Positions 41,126-49,642 of a stretch of 64,000 bases of DNA are shown here, piece by piece. Position 1 is the first letter of the stretch; every line of letters starts with the position of its first letter. Source of the DNA: a virus; IMG/VR virus record IMGVR_UViG_3300046167_000476, positions 1 through 64,000 of that record; one strand, written 5' to 3'. Below the pieces are notes generated by a model. That model was not told the DNA's origin. It did not search any database and saw only the letters and a program-made list of their open reading frames with translations. The position numbers and the translations under genes were made by a program.

Positions 41126-42846
41126 TGCAGACAACAGAGATCAATGGATTTGCTATTGAAAATTTCAATCAGCATGGCCTAGAAGAGGGTAAGAAACAGG
41201 GTACATGCCCTTTATGCTCTCACAATAGGAAACCCAAAAATCAAAAAGCAAAATGTGCTTCTTATGATTGGGAACGGGGTCTCGGTACTTGTCACAACTG
41301 TAACAAATCATTTCAATTACACACTTATCAGCGTAAAGGTAAAGCTGAGAAAGTATATGTTAAACCTGAAATCAAAACAAATCCAGATAAGCCTGAGTTT
41401 GTAAGTGATAAGGTTATCGAATGGTTTGGAACAAGAGGTATATCAGCTCAGACTCTTATTGATTTACAAATCAGCGAGGGTCCTGAGTGGATGCCACAGA
41501 CCGGTAAAACCGAGAATGTTATAAAGTTCAATTATTTTATGGGCGGTGAGTTAACAAACGTTAAATACCGAGATGGAAGAAAGAACTTTAAATTATATAA
41601 AGGGGCTGAGAAAGTATTTTATAATATAGATAGTATTGTAGGATATGAATATTGCGTTATAGTAGAAGGTGAAATGGATGTATTAGCATTACACGAAGCA
41701 GGTATTACAAACGCTATATCAGTTCCAAATGGAGCAACACTTAACTCTAATAACTTAGACTACTTAGATAGTTGTATTGATTACTTTGAAGACAAAGAAA
41801 AGATTATATTAGCTGTAGATTCTGATGAAGCTGGACAAGCATTACAAACAGAGTTAATTAGAAGGCTAGGATCTGAGGTTTGTTTTCTATCAACATTTGA
41901 AGACTGTAAAGATGCAAATGAATACTTACAAAAATATGGCAAAGAAAAACTTACAGAAAGAATCACAGGCGCGAGGCCCGTACCTCTTGAAAACGTTACT
42001 ACGTTCAGAGATATCGAGGATGAAGTCACTGACTTTGTTCGCAATGGTTTTAAACCTGGCTTTCAAATTGGTTTACAGAACTTTGACGATATATTTTCTA
42101 CGTATACTGGTCAATTTATTACTGTCACTGGAATACCTTCTTCAGGGAAGTCGGATTTCGTGGATCAAATGGTTGTTGGCTATAACGCGAACTACGGTTG
42201 GAAAACAGCTTTCGCATCTCCAGAGAATGTACCGACATATCTACACGCTCATAAATTAATGCGTAAGACTTGGCAAGGTATGCCAACTAAAGAGGATATT
42301 GGTGGAGATAAATGGAATCAAATAGCAGATCATTGTAATAGTAATTACTTTCACATTGATATGGAACGTTATACTTTAGAGTCAGTGCTTAAAAAAGCTG
42401 CTGAGCTAGTTAAACGTAAAGGTATTAAATGCCTAGTTATAGATCCGTTTAATAAAGTTAGAGACGTAGACTGTAAGACAGAGGATGTTAACCGTTATAC
42501 AATGGAGTATCTTACTAAGATAGAAACATTTGCTAAGAAGTTTGATGTACTTGTATTTATTGTAGCTCACCCAACTAAAATGTATAAAGACAAAGATGGT
42601 AAGATTGAAGAGCCTACAATGTATAACATTAAGGGTGGTGGTGAATGGTACGATGCATCTTATCACGGTTTGTTAGTACATAGAGATTATGAGAACAAAA
42701 CAGTTAAAGCTAAAGTGCTTAAGATAAAGTTTCAAAACCTCGGTGAAAACGGAGCTGAAGCACATTTTAAGTGGGAACCAAGATCAGGTTGTTTTCTTCC
42801 TCATGAACCTTTAGATGTATCAGCTGATAAAATGCCTTGGGAATAA
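41125..42846 (+). CDS. Primase-helicase (T7 gp4/Twinkle type)
   Basis: 573 aa. Zinc finger TCPLC (C28, C31) and TCHNC (C56, C59); TOPRIM IVEGEMDVLAL (E181) and AVDSDEAG (D232, D234); helicase Walker A GIPSSGKS (336-343) and Walker B CLVIDPFNKV; AHPTKM and GGGEWYDASYHGLLVHR (sensor, Arg finger). Primes and unwinds at the fork. With no phage DNA polymerase seen, it would load the host polymerase. Confidence 0.93.
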   Translation: MQTTEINGFAIENFNQHGLEEGKKQGTCPLCSHNRKPKNQKAKCASYDWERGLGTCHNCNKSFQLHTYQRKGKAEKVYVKPEIKTNPDKPEFVSDKVIEWFGTRGISAQTLIDLQISEGPEWMPQTGKTENVIKFNYFMGGELTNVKYRDGRKNFKLYKGAEKVFYNIDSIVGYEYCVIVEGEMDVLALHEAGITNAISVPNGATLNSNNLDYLDSCIDYFEDKEKIILAVDSDEAGQALQTELIRRLGSEVCFLSTFEDCKDANEYLQKYGKEKLTERITGARPVPLENVTTFRDIEDEVTDFVRNGFKPGFQIGLQNFDDIFSTYTGQFITVTGIPSSGKSDFVDQMVVGYNANYGWKTAFASPENVPTYLHAHKLMRKTWQGMPTKEDIGGDKWNQIADHCNSNYFHIDMERYTLESVLKKAAELVKRKGIKCLVIDPFNKVRDVDCKTEDVNRYTMEYLTKIETFAKKFDVLVFIVAHPTKMYKDKDGKIEEPTMYNIKGGGEWYDASYHGLLVHRDYENKTVKAKVLKIKFQNLGENGAEAHFKWEPRSGCFLPHEPLDVSADKMPWE

Positions 42847-43104
42847 ATGGGTAAGAAAAAGTCACCATGGGATATGGGTGATTATACTCCGACAAACGAA
42901 GAGGCTGAAGCTATGAGATGGTGTGTAAGAAATCAAATATACATATCACCAGTAGCTATAAGAGAGTCTAGATGGACTATAGAGATACTAAATAACGGTA
43001 AGACTAGTACAGATCCAAATAACTATAAGAAGTTAGATATATGGATTAAGATGTACAGCTACTATAAATATTATTACAACAAGTATGAAAACAAGATTCA
43101 ATAA
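42847..43104 (+). CDS. Conserved small protein after primase, 85 aa
   Basis: ATG directly after the primase stop. PWDMGDYTPTNEEAEAMRWC VRNQIYISPVAIRESRWTIE then WIKMYSYYKYYYNKY: a conserved family in marine phages, function unknown. The ORF overlaps the next gene by 20 nt. Confidence 0.65.
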   Translation: MGKKKSPWDMGDYTPTNEEAEAMRWCVRNQIYISPVAIRESRWTIEILNNGKTSTDPNNYKKLDIWIKMYSYYKYYYNKYENKIQ

Positions 43105-43726
43105 TGCTAATGAAGCATATGAGGGTGTTATAGATGAAATACTACAAAAAGGTATTGACTTTGGTGACACAAAGGCTATATTCAATTGTGGTTTTTATAT
43201 AGATAATCCTTCAGACAAGGTTATAACAAACGTTGAGCGTAAGTGGAATAAAAAGTATGCTGCAGCTGAATGGGCTTGGTATTTATCTGGCGATCCTAGT
43301 ATTAATAAATTAGGAGAACTATACGGTAGTATACCACCTATATGGAAACGTATGGCTGATAAATATGGTTTAGTTAATTCTAATTATGGTTATCAATGGC
43401 AAAGAAATAACCAATTAGGTTATGTAGTAGATAAACTAAGAGAGGACACAGACACAAGGCAAGCAGCTATAAGTATATATGATGCCAAAGAGCATAACAG
43501 GTTTACAAACGATACACCTTGTACTTATGCTATACAGTTTTCTATCATAGACGAAAAGCTCTGTATGTCTGTCTATATGCGTTCTAATGACATCTGGTAC
43601 GGTTTCTGTAATGATCAGTATCAATTTGCATCATTGCAGGAGATGGTTGCAGATATGTTATCTATTGAAACGGGTTGGTATTATCACCACGCCCACAATA
43701 TGCACCTGTATAACAATAAACTATAA
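43085..43726 (+). CDS. dCMP hydroxymethylase / thymidylate synthase-family enzyme
   Basis: 213 aa. NSNYGYQW (98-105), TPCTYAIQF with catalytic C146, MRSNDIWYGFCNDQYQF (165-181) and HAHNMHLY. The alignment of the last motif puts D177 where E. coli TS has N177; T4 gp42 (dCMP hydroxymethylase) has Asp there and shares the pattern MRSND..FGF.ND and NSNYG. This favours dCMP over dUMP as substrate and possible 5-hydroxymethylcytosine in the DNA. Shorter than T4 gp42 at the C-terminus. Confidence 0.75.
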   Translation: MKTRFNNANEAYEGVIDEILQKGIDFGDTKAIFNCGFYIDNPSDKVITNVERKWNKKYAAAEWAWYLSGDPSINKLGELYGSIPPIWKRMADKYGLVNSNYGYQWQRNNQLGYVVDKLREDTDTRQAAISIYDAKEHNRFTNDTPCTYAIQFSIIDEKLCMSVYMRSNDIWYGFCNDQYQFASLQEMVADMLSIETGWYYHHAHNMHLYNNKL

Positions 43727-43730
43727 AATT

Positions 43731-44480
43731 ATGTATTATTTATACCACATACCAGGTAAAAAGATCGGTGTTACACGTGATCTTAATAGTCGGGTAACTC
43801 TTCAACAGGGTTATAAACCAGACGAATACGAAGTTCTACTTACTAGCAAAGATATAGATTATATATCTGACAAGGAAATAGAACTTCAAAAGTCTTATGG
43901 CTACAAAGTAGATATAAAACCATACAAAAAACTATTTAATCAAATGAATATAAACGCAACAGAACAAACATCAACATTTCCAGTACCTTTAAATAAACTT
44001 AAAGGACAACTTATGGATAATATAGGCTTAAAATGGCCCACTGACAATGGAGTATTTAGCTTAGATAATCAAACTATTGACTGGATAGTTAAAAATGCTA
44101 GAACATCTATGTTTAATGTAAACAGATGTTATATATATAATAAAGCATATGCTAATAAATTTATAGAGCAAAATACAGAATCAAGCAGGTTTGATGATAT
44201 ACGTCAATGGGCTAGAGACAAAGGTATATATAAATCAGGTGATGCCAGAACTCAGTTCGTAAAACTTATGGAAGAGGCCGGTGAGCTTGCTCAAGCTATA
44301 TTAAAGAACGATGAGCCTGAAGTAATAGACGCTATTGGCGATATGGTTGTTGTATTAACTAACTTAGCAGAGCTTAGAGGCTATAGCATAGAAAAATGTA
44401 TAGACAGCGCATATGACGTTATAAAGTCTAGACAGGGTAAAATGGTTAATGGAACGTTTGTTAAACAAGAAAGCTTATAA
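43731..44480 (+). CDS. GIY-YIG-like plus MazG NTP pyrophosphohydrolase fusion
   Basis: 249 aa from ATG 43731. The N-terminal ~65 residues, YYLYHIPGKKIGVTRDLNSR VTLQQGYKP, have the GIY-YIG nuclease topology (YLYHIPGKKIGVT). The C-terminal ~85 residues, FVKLMEEAGELAQAILKN, then EVIDAIGDMVVVLTNLAELR, are a MazG fold with EExGE and DAIGD metal-binding residues. Hydrolysis of (d)NTPs or ppGpp is the family role. Whether the first half still cuts DNA is unclear. Start chosen after the upstream stop. Confidence 0.72.
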   Translation: MYYLYHIPGKKIGVTRDLNSRVTLQQGYKPDEYEVLLTSKDIDYISDKEIELQKSYGYKVDIKPYKKLFNQMNINATEQTSTFPVPLNKLKGQLMDNIGLKWPTDNGVFSLDNQTIDWIVKNARTSMFNVNRCYIYNKAYANKFIEQNTESSRFDDIRQWARDKGIYKSGDARTQFVKLMEEAGELAQAILKNDEPEVIDAIGDMVVVLTNLAELRGYSIEKCIDSAYDVIKSRQGKMVNGTFVKQESL

Positions 44481-44482
44481 TT

Positions 44483-44842
44483 ATGAAGATAAAAACAAAA
44501 GATGAAATAGTACGAAAAGTACTTAGAAAGATGGATGAACGTAGCTTGGTAGGTCAAAAAAAGTATGGAGCTACAATGATGCAAGAAATAGAAGGCCAAG
44601 AGAAAGATCTTAATAGGTTTTTAGTCGATGTTCAAGAAGAGTTAATGGATGCGTTGTTATATATCGAAGCTGCTAAGCGTTGTTTATCAGATGAGGTTGA
44701 AGAGTTGATGTTAAAGCATCACGCTTATGAAGATGAAAGAATGAAAGTTATAACACAAAACGGAAACAGTGGTTTACATTACGATAACTTAGGGGACTTG
44801 GAAGTTAACTATGAAGTAATTGGTTATCATGATAAGAGGTAA
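44483..44842 (+). CDS. MazG-like helical protein, 119 aa
   Basis: DERSLVGQKKYGATMMQEIE GQEKDLNRFLVDVQEELMDA LLYIEAAKRCL: an E/D-rich four-helix pattern with EELMDALLY resembling MazG-like and dUTPase-like phage proteins. Gap of 2 nt after the MazG fusion, and the next ATG overlaps its end. Confidence 0.6.
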   Translation: MKIKTKDEIVRKVLRKMDERSLVGQKKYGATMMQEIEGQEKDLNRFLVDVQEELMDALLYIEAAKRCLSDEVEELMLKHHAYEDERMKVITQNGNSGLHYDNLGDLEVNYEVIGYHDKR

Positions 44843-45284
44843 GAGACCTTTTAAAAAGAAAAGAGGTCCTGTTGTAAGTAAAAAAGTTACTTATGACGGG
44901 ATCAAATTTGCTTCAGGCTTAGAACGTTATATGTATATGGCGTTAAAAAAAGCCAAGATAAAAGCCAAGTATGAGGGAGAAACGTTCGTACTGCTAAGTG
45001 GCTTTCATTTTGAGAATGAAGTATACGAAAGACAATCAAATGGAAAGGGTGAATACAAAAATAGAGGATGCAAACGTATCTTACCTATTAAGTATACACC
45101 TGATTTCATAGGAGATGATTTTATAATAGAGACAAAAGGTAGAGCTAACGAGTCTTTTCCAATGAGATGGAAATTGTTTAAGAGGTTAGTTATGAATCAG
45201 TTTCCAACAGTTACATTATATAAACCACAAAATCAAAAAGAATGCGACAGAACGATAGAGCTAATCCTTTCCAAAAGAAAATAA
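44829..45284 (+). CDS. T7 endonuclease I-like PD-(D/E)XK nuclease
   Basis: 151 aa from ATG 44829 (MIRGKRPFKKKRGP). FASGLERYMYMALKKAKIKA KYEGET (first acidic residue), IKYTPDFIGDDFIIETKGRA NESFPMRW (P-D and E-x-K). This is the pattern of Holliday-junction resolvases and DUF1064-type nucleases. It would debranch replication intermediates before packaging. An ATG 9 nt upstream is an alternative start. Confidence 0.75.
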   Translation: MIRGKRPFKKKRGPVVSKKVTYDGIKFASGLERYMYMALKKAKIKAKYEGETFVLLSGFHFENEVYERQSNGKGEYKNRGCKRILPIKYTPDFIGDDFIIETKGRANESFPMRWKLFKRLVMNQFPTVTLYKPQNQKECDRTIELILSKRK

Positions 45285-45412
45285 TAGCTAGACAAAGATA
45301 TGCAGAGAGAAAAATTGACAAATGGGTTAAATGGAGCTGGGAAGTAAAAGGCAAAGTAAGATCAAGAGATATAGAACAATTACATAAAAGATATAATATT
45401 ATATGCACATGA
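45242..45412 (+). CDS. Basic small protein overlapping the nuclease, 56 aa
   Basis: RQNDRANPFQKKIIARQRYA ERKIDKWVKWSWEVKGKVRS, in another frame over the last 43 nt of the nuclease. Basic, helical, with a good start. Could be real or an overlap artefact. Confidence 0.4.
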   Translation: MRQNDRANPFQKKIIARQRYAERKIDKWVKWSWEVKGKVRSRDIEQLHKRYNIICT

Positions 45413-45561
45413 AAGAAAACGAAGAAGAAACAGCTTGGATAATAGAAGTAGGATTTTACCCAGGAGTATTACTTGGATTTAGATCTTACGTAGAAGAAGA
45501 ATTTTCAATACACGTATTTTATATACCGTTTTTTGATATATCACTAAAGGTATTTAAATAA
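45403..45561 (+). CDS. Small early protein, 52 aa
   Basis: HMKENEEETAWIIEVGFYPG VLLGFRSYVEEEFSIHVFYI PFFDISLKV: conserved hydrophobic beta pattern I recall near nrd genes of other marine phages. Couples to the next gene (TAATGG). Confidence 0.5.
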   Translation: MHMKENEEETAWIIEVGFYPGVLLGFRSYVEEEFSIHVFYIPFFDISLKVFK

Positions 45562-45722
45562 TGGACAAGGACTTAGTAATAGAAAGCGTAAGACTGTTTA
45601 TAGACAACGTGCTTTACGACATGAAAAACGTATCTAAGTCTACTACTAAGCCTATAATATTGGCTCATATAGATGCTTGGAGAAATGAATTAGAAACAAT
45701 AAAACAATTTACAAAAACATAA
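45561..45722 (+). CDS. Small protein upstream of nrdB, 53 aa
   Basis: DKDLVIESVRLFIDNVLYDM KNVSKSTTKPIILAHIDAWR, helical. The stop overlaps the nrdB ATG by 1 nt. Unknown. Confidence 0.5.
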   Translation: MDKDLVIESVRLFIDNVLYDMKNVSKSTTKPIILAHIDAWRNELETIKQFTKT

Positions 45723-46690
45723 TGGGATTATTTAATGAAAGAATAGCATACAAGCCATTTGAATACCCTGAGTACTACACTGAGGGTTGGTTAAAACAAG
45801 CACAAGCATTTTGGTTACATACTGAGATCTCAATGCAAAGCGATATAAAAGATTGGAATGAAAAACTTACAGAAAAAGAAAAGCACCTCGTCGGAAACAT
45901 TTTACTTGGGTTCGCTCAGACAGAATGCGCAGTGTCCGACTATTGGACTCAAAAAGTTGTTGGATGGTTTCCGAAACACGAGATCCAGCAAATGGCAATG
46001 ATGTTTGGCTCGCAAGAGACTGTACATGCTGTTGCTTATAGTTATTTAAACGAAACTTTAAAATTAGAAGATTATGAAGCATTTTTACACGAACCTGCTA
46101 CGGCAGATCGTTTTGATAACCTCGTTTCTTACGATGGCAACAATACAACTGGTATTGCTAAATCTCTTGCTGTATTCTCAGCCTTCGCTGAAGGTGTTAG
46201 TCTTTATTCTGCCTTTGCAGTGTTGTATTCTTTTCAGTTACGTAATTTACTTAAAGGAATTGGGCAGCAAATGAAATGGTCTGTAAGAGATGAATCATTG
46301 CACAGTAAAATGGGTTGTCAACTATTTAGGCATATGTGTCAGGAAGACAATCAGTTACTTAATTTATGCAGAGAAGATGTTATAAAGGCTGCAGAAACAA
46401 TGGTTGATTTAGAGATTAAATATATCGAGAAGATGTTTGAAATGGGCGATATAGAAGGTATATCAGCTAATGATCTAAAGCATTTTATAAAAAAGAGAAC
46501 AAATGAAAAACTTGTGGAACTTGGTTATGTCGACCTGGGTAACTACTTCGCGTATGACGAGAAGGCAGCAGCTAATCTTGATTGGTTTTACCATCTTACC
46601 GGGGGCGTCACTCATACTGATTTTTTTGCTATTAGGCCGACTGATTATTCAAAAGCTGGAGAAGATGAAGACTACGAAGACATTTGGTAA
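45722..46690 (+). CDS. nrdB: Ribonucleotide reductase, class I beta subunit
   Basis: 322 aa. Dimetal ligands E68, E99, H102 (QETVHAVAY), E157 (AFAEGVSL), E191 and H194 (RDESLH), with radical Tyr at Y106, four residues after H102 as in E. coli Y122. The first ligand is Glu, where class Ia has Asp; subclass Ic also uses Glu but lacks the Tyr. Spacing E68-E99 is 31 residues. Makes dNDPs with NrdA. Confidence 0.93.
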   Translation: MGLFNERIAYKPFEYPEYYTEGWLKQAQAFWLHTEISMQSDIKDWNEKLTEKEKHLVGNILLGFAQTECAVSDYWTQKVVGWFPKHEIQQMAMMFGSQETVHAVAYSYLNETLKLEDYEAFLHEPATADRFDNLVSYDGNNTTGIAKSLAVFSAFAEGVSLYSAFAVLYSFQLRNLLKGIGQQMKWSVRDESLHSKMGCQLFRHMCQEDNQLLNLCREDVIKAAETMVDLEIKYIEKMFEMGDIEGISANDLKHFIKKRTNEKLVELGYVDLGNYFAYDEKAAANLDWFYHLTGGVTHTDFFAIRPTDYSKAGEDEDYEDIW

Positions 46691-46751
46691 AATAGAATTA
46701 AATAAAAATGAAATTATAAAACAATTATATGAAAGAACAGACACTGATTGA
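46665..46751 (+). CDS. Tiny protein after nrdB, 28 aa
   Basis: KTTKTFGKIELNKNEIIKQL YERTDTD, in another frame over the end of nrdB. Plausible but weak. Confidence 0.3.
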   Translation: MKTTKTFGKIELNKNEIIKQLYERTDTD

Positions 46752-46959
46752 GATGAAGAATAAGATTGAAACCTTAGGCTTGATCAATCAAAAACTAATA
46801 AGTGAATTAAACCAGACAGCTACAATAGCTATAGGTGTATTAGAAACAATTAAACAAATGCCAGATTATGATAAAGCGATCGAAAGAGTTAAGGAACAGG
46901 CTGCTAAACAAGCTAGTGAGGCAAAAGCGGTTAACTCCTTGGAAGAGATTAGCGACTAG
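46729..46959 (+). CDS. Coiled-coil protein between nrdB and nrdA, 76 aa
   Basis: MKEQTLIEMKNKIETLGLIN QKLISELNQTATIAIGVLET, then KQAASEAKA: a long helix pair, probably a coiled coil. Just before a small membrane protein; unknown role. Confidence 0.55.
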   Translation: MKEQTLIEMKNKIETLGLINQKLISELNQTATIAIGVLETIKQMPDYDKAIERVKEQAAKQASEAKAVNSLEEISD

Positions 46960-46969
46960 GGCAGGATAT

Positions 46970-47134
46970 ATGGGCAGTGGTTTTTTAATCGCTGCTCAAT
47001 GGACTATAGATCCAAAACTTTATATGGTAGGATTTATACTAGTAATAATACAGACAAGCTCTAGGAAACAATGGAACTTAGTAGCTTTAAATATAAATGG
47101 GTTAATAGCCTGGTTAATACACTCAATTACATAA
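46970..47134 (+). CDS. Small membrane protein, 54 aa
   Basis: MGSGFLIAAQWTIDPKLYMV GFILVIIQTSSRKQWNLVAL: two hydrophobic helices with a charged loop (SSRKQW). ATG at 46970, taken over a longer ORF that overlaps the previous gene. The stop overlaps the nrdA start (TAATG), so nrdA is translationally coupled to it. Conserved between nrd genes in related phages from memory. Confidence 0.6.
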   Translation: MGSGFLIAAQWTIDPKLYMVGFILVIIQTSSRKQWNLVALNINGLIAWLIHSIT

Positions 47135-48852
47135 TGTGGAACAATGAATGGAAAAAAGGAGAAGATTACCCTTCGTGGGGTAATACGGACGTATACAAGA
47201 AGACAATATCCGGGGGATATTTACTTGACGGAGAAACGCCTAGAGAGGCATACCAAAGAGTCGCTAAAACAGTTGCTCGTAGACTTTATAAGCCGGAAAT
47301 GGCTGAAACCTTTTTTAATTATATTTGGAATGGTTGGCTTTGTCTTGCTTCTCCTGTCCTTTCCAATACTGGTACAGATCGCGGTCTTCCTATTAGTTGC
47401 TTTGGTATCGATGTTGCTGACTCTATACAAGACATAGGACAGAAAAATCTAGAGATGATGCTACTCGCTAAGCACGGCGGTGGAGTTGGTATCGGTATAA
47501 ATCAAATCAGACCCGCTGGCGCTAGAATAACAGGTAATGGAACATCAGATGGAGTCGTACCTTTCTGCAAGATATATGACTCAACAATTCTTGCAACTAA
47601 TCAAGGGAGTGTCCGTCGTGGAGCTGCCTCAGTTAATATCAACATTGAACATGATGACTTCGAGGAGTGGCTTGAAATCAGGGAACCTAAAGGAGATGTT
47701 AACAGACAGTCGCTTAACTTACATCAGTGCGCAATTGTTGGTGACAAGTTTATGCGTAAGCTTGAACAAGGAGATAAGGACGCAAGATCTAGATGGAGTA
47801 AATTACTTAGAAAACGAAAAGCAACTGGAGAACCGTATATTATGTTTAAAGGAAATGTTAACAAAGCAAATCCAGAAGCATATAAAGACAACGGATTAAA
47901 AGTACATATGACTAACATATGTTCAGAAATTACATTACACACCGATGAGAATCACAGCTTTGTTTGCTGTTTATCATCATTAAATTTAGCAAAATATGAA
48001 GAATGGAAAGACACTAACCTTATATACGACGCCACGTGGTTTCTTGACGGGGTTATGGAGGAATTTATTCAAAGAGCAAAAGGACTTAGAGGTTTTGAAA
48101 ATGCCGTTCGTTCTGCTCAAAAAGGAAGAGCAATCGGACTGGGTGTTCTTGGATGGCACACATATCTCCAAGAAAAAGGAGTTCCTTTTGAAGGTTTACT
48201 TGCTCAGTTTGAAACTAGGAAAATATTTTCACAAATTAAAATTGAAAGCGAAAGAGCATCAATGGACTTGGCAGAAATTTACGGAGAGCCTTTATGGTGT
48301 GTTGGTACCGGTATGCGTAATACTCATCTCCGTGCTATTGCTCCTACTGTTTCTAATAGCAAGCTTAGTGGTAATGTTTCACCGGGTGTTGAGCCGTGGG
48401 CTGCAAATGTTTTTACAGAGCAAAGTGCGAAAGGGACTTTCATTAGGAAAAACCCGACGTTAGTTAAATTATTAAAGAAACACAAACTAAATACAAATGA
48501 AACGTGGAATAAAATACTGGCTGACGGAGGTAGCATACAGGATATCAATGCTTTGGATAATATTACTATGGGGCACGACATCCCAGTTAAAGAGGTTTTT
48601 AAAACTTTTAAAGAAATTAATCAACTAGAGTTAGTTAATCAAGCTGGTCTTAGGCAGCAATACGTGGATCAGTCGGTTAGTTTAAACCTAGCTTTTCCAT
48701 CTGAAGCTACACCTAAGTGGTTAAATAAAGTTCATTTTGATGCTTGGAAAAAAGGTGTTAAAACCTTATATTATACTAGAACAGAATCTGTTTTACGCGG
48801 TGATATAGCTCAGCAAGCTATGAGTGAAGATTGTTTAGCTTGTGATGGCTAA
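47134..48852 (+). CDS. nrdA: Ribonucleotide reductase, class I alpha subunit
   Basis: 572 aa from ATG 47134. C89 (PISCFGI) and C278 (VCCLSS) form the active-site redox pair; N261, C263 and E265 (NICSE) form the catalytic thiyl triad; LYYTRT carries the radical-path Tyr pair; C-terminal CLACDG has C567 and C570 for reactivation. It starts right at the catalytic region and lacks the ATP-cone, so it cannot be inhibited by dATP through that site. Good match for a phage NrdA. Confidence 0.95.
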   Translation: MWNNEWKKGEDYPSWGNTDVYKKTISGGYLLDGETPREAYQRVAKTVARRLYKPEMAETFFNYIWNGWLCLASPVLSNTGTDRGLPISCFGIDVADSIQDIGQKNLEMMLLAKHGGGVGIGINQIRPAGARITGNGTSDGVVPFCKIYDSTILATNQGSVRRGAASVNINIEHDDFEEWLEIREPKGDVNRQSLNLHQCAIVGDKFMRKLEQGDKDARSRWSKLLRKRKATGEPYIMFKGNVNKANPEAYKDNGLKVHMTNICSEITLHTDENHSFVCCLSSLNLAKYEEWKDTNLIYDATWFLDGVMEEFIQRAKGLRGFENAVRSAQKGRAIGLGVLGWHTYLQEKGVPFEGLLAQFETRKIFSQIKIESERASMDLAEIYGEPLWCVGTGMRNTHLRAIAPTVSNSKLSGNVSPGVEPWAANVFTEQSAKGTFIRKNPTLVKLLKKHKLNTNETWNKILADGGSIQDINALDNITMGHDIPVKEVFKTFKEINQLELVNQAGLRQQYVDQSVSLNLAFPSEATPKWLNKVHFDAWKKGVKTLYYTRTESVLRGDIAQQAMSEDCLACDG

Positions 48853-48931
48853 AGGCTAAAAGTTATGACTTTTTTATACATATAAAAACCAATGTGTATA
48901 AAAAACTCAATATGCTATACACATTAAATAG

Positions 48932-48962
48932 AAAAAGGGCTCTCAATACGAGGGCCCTTTTC
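48932..48962. terminator. Bidirectional rho-independent terminator
   Basis: AAAAAGGGCTCTCAATACG then AGGGCCCTTTTCAT: stem of GGGCTC/GAGGGCCC with A and U tracts on both sides, between convergent nrdA and the late unit end (49006). Serves both strands. Confidence 0.85.
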
Positions 48963-49005
48963 ATTATAGGAATTGCAGGTATGGTACGCCTGATAATCTT
49001 TACTC

Positions 49006-49326
49006 CTATTTATTCAATTCATTAATTACTTTTTGTATATCTTTGGGATCTACTGTTAACTTCATTGTTAAGCCGGCTTGCCATATTTTTTTTAGCTTTT
49101 TATTTTTATCAAATAATATTATAGCAGGTACTGAACTTATAGCTTCTTTAAATTTTTTAGGCTGTGAATCGTAGTCCACTTCTAAGACTTTGACACCTTT
49201 TATTAGCTTTAAAAATTGATAGTCGTTTTTGTGGTTCCAGTCTGAATTCATATAAAGCAATGTAGCTTCTTGAGAAAACATGTTAAAAGATAATATAAAT
49301 GCGATTAAAATTAAAATACTTTTCAT
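49006..49326 (-). CDS. Secreted thioredoxin-like protein
   Basis: 106 aa. Signal peptide SILILIAFILSFNMFSQE with cleavage after FSQ, a flavobacterial type. The mature part follows the Trx fold order (TLLYMNSDWNHKNDYQFLKL, VLEVDYDSQPKKFKEAISSV PAIILFDKNKKL); the cis-Pro (SVPAIILF) is present but the CxxC is missing (SDWNHKN). A periplasmic protein, perhaps acting on host surface or lysis, with no oxidoreductase activity. Last late gene. Confidence 0.7.
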   Translation of the reverse strand: MKSILILIAFILSFNMFSQEATLLYMNSDWNHKNDYQFLKLIKGVKVLEVDYDSQPKKFKEAISSVPAIILFDKNKKLKKIWQAGLTMKLTVDPKDIQKVINELNK

Positions 49327-49328
49327 GG

Positions 49329-49610
49329 TTATTTGTTTATGATCTCAAATAGTTTTTCATCTATTTTGTCTAGTTTTTTACTGTTATTGTCTACTTTTTC
49401 ATTTATGTTTATTATAGTTTCTCGAACAAGTTGATCTTTTAAATCGTATTCAGTTCTATCTATTGGTGGTTTAGGTAGTTCCTTAGCTAGCTGTATATCT
49501 GATTGCAAAGCAAAATATACTGAAGCTAAAGATATAGCGCCACCAACTATTATACCTATTGTTTTCAAGTCTAATGTAACTTGAGTACTCTCTGATATTT
49601 TATTAGTCAT
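49329..49610 (-). CDS. Single-TM coiled-coil membrane protein, 93 aa
   Basis: LDLKTIGIIVGGAISLASVY FALQ at 14-37 is one TM helix; the rest is charged helix (LVRETIININEKVDNNSKKL). Looks like a small late membrane protein; a spanin or holin accessory is possible from its position at the end of the late unit. Confidence 0.55.
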   Translation of the reverse strand: MTNKISESTQVTLDLKTIGIIVGGAISLASVYFALQSDIQLAKELPKPPIDRTEYDLKDQLVRETIININEKVDNNSKKLDKIDEKLFEIINK

Positions 49611-49642
49611 AGTTATCTTAAGTAAGTAATTTTATGTTTTGT

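Noticed and set aside
46868-47134. 88-aa ORF start upstream of the small membrane protein
   Set aside because: The first 34 codons overlap the coiled-coil gene in another frame. The ATG at 46970 starts the real membrane protein.
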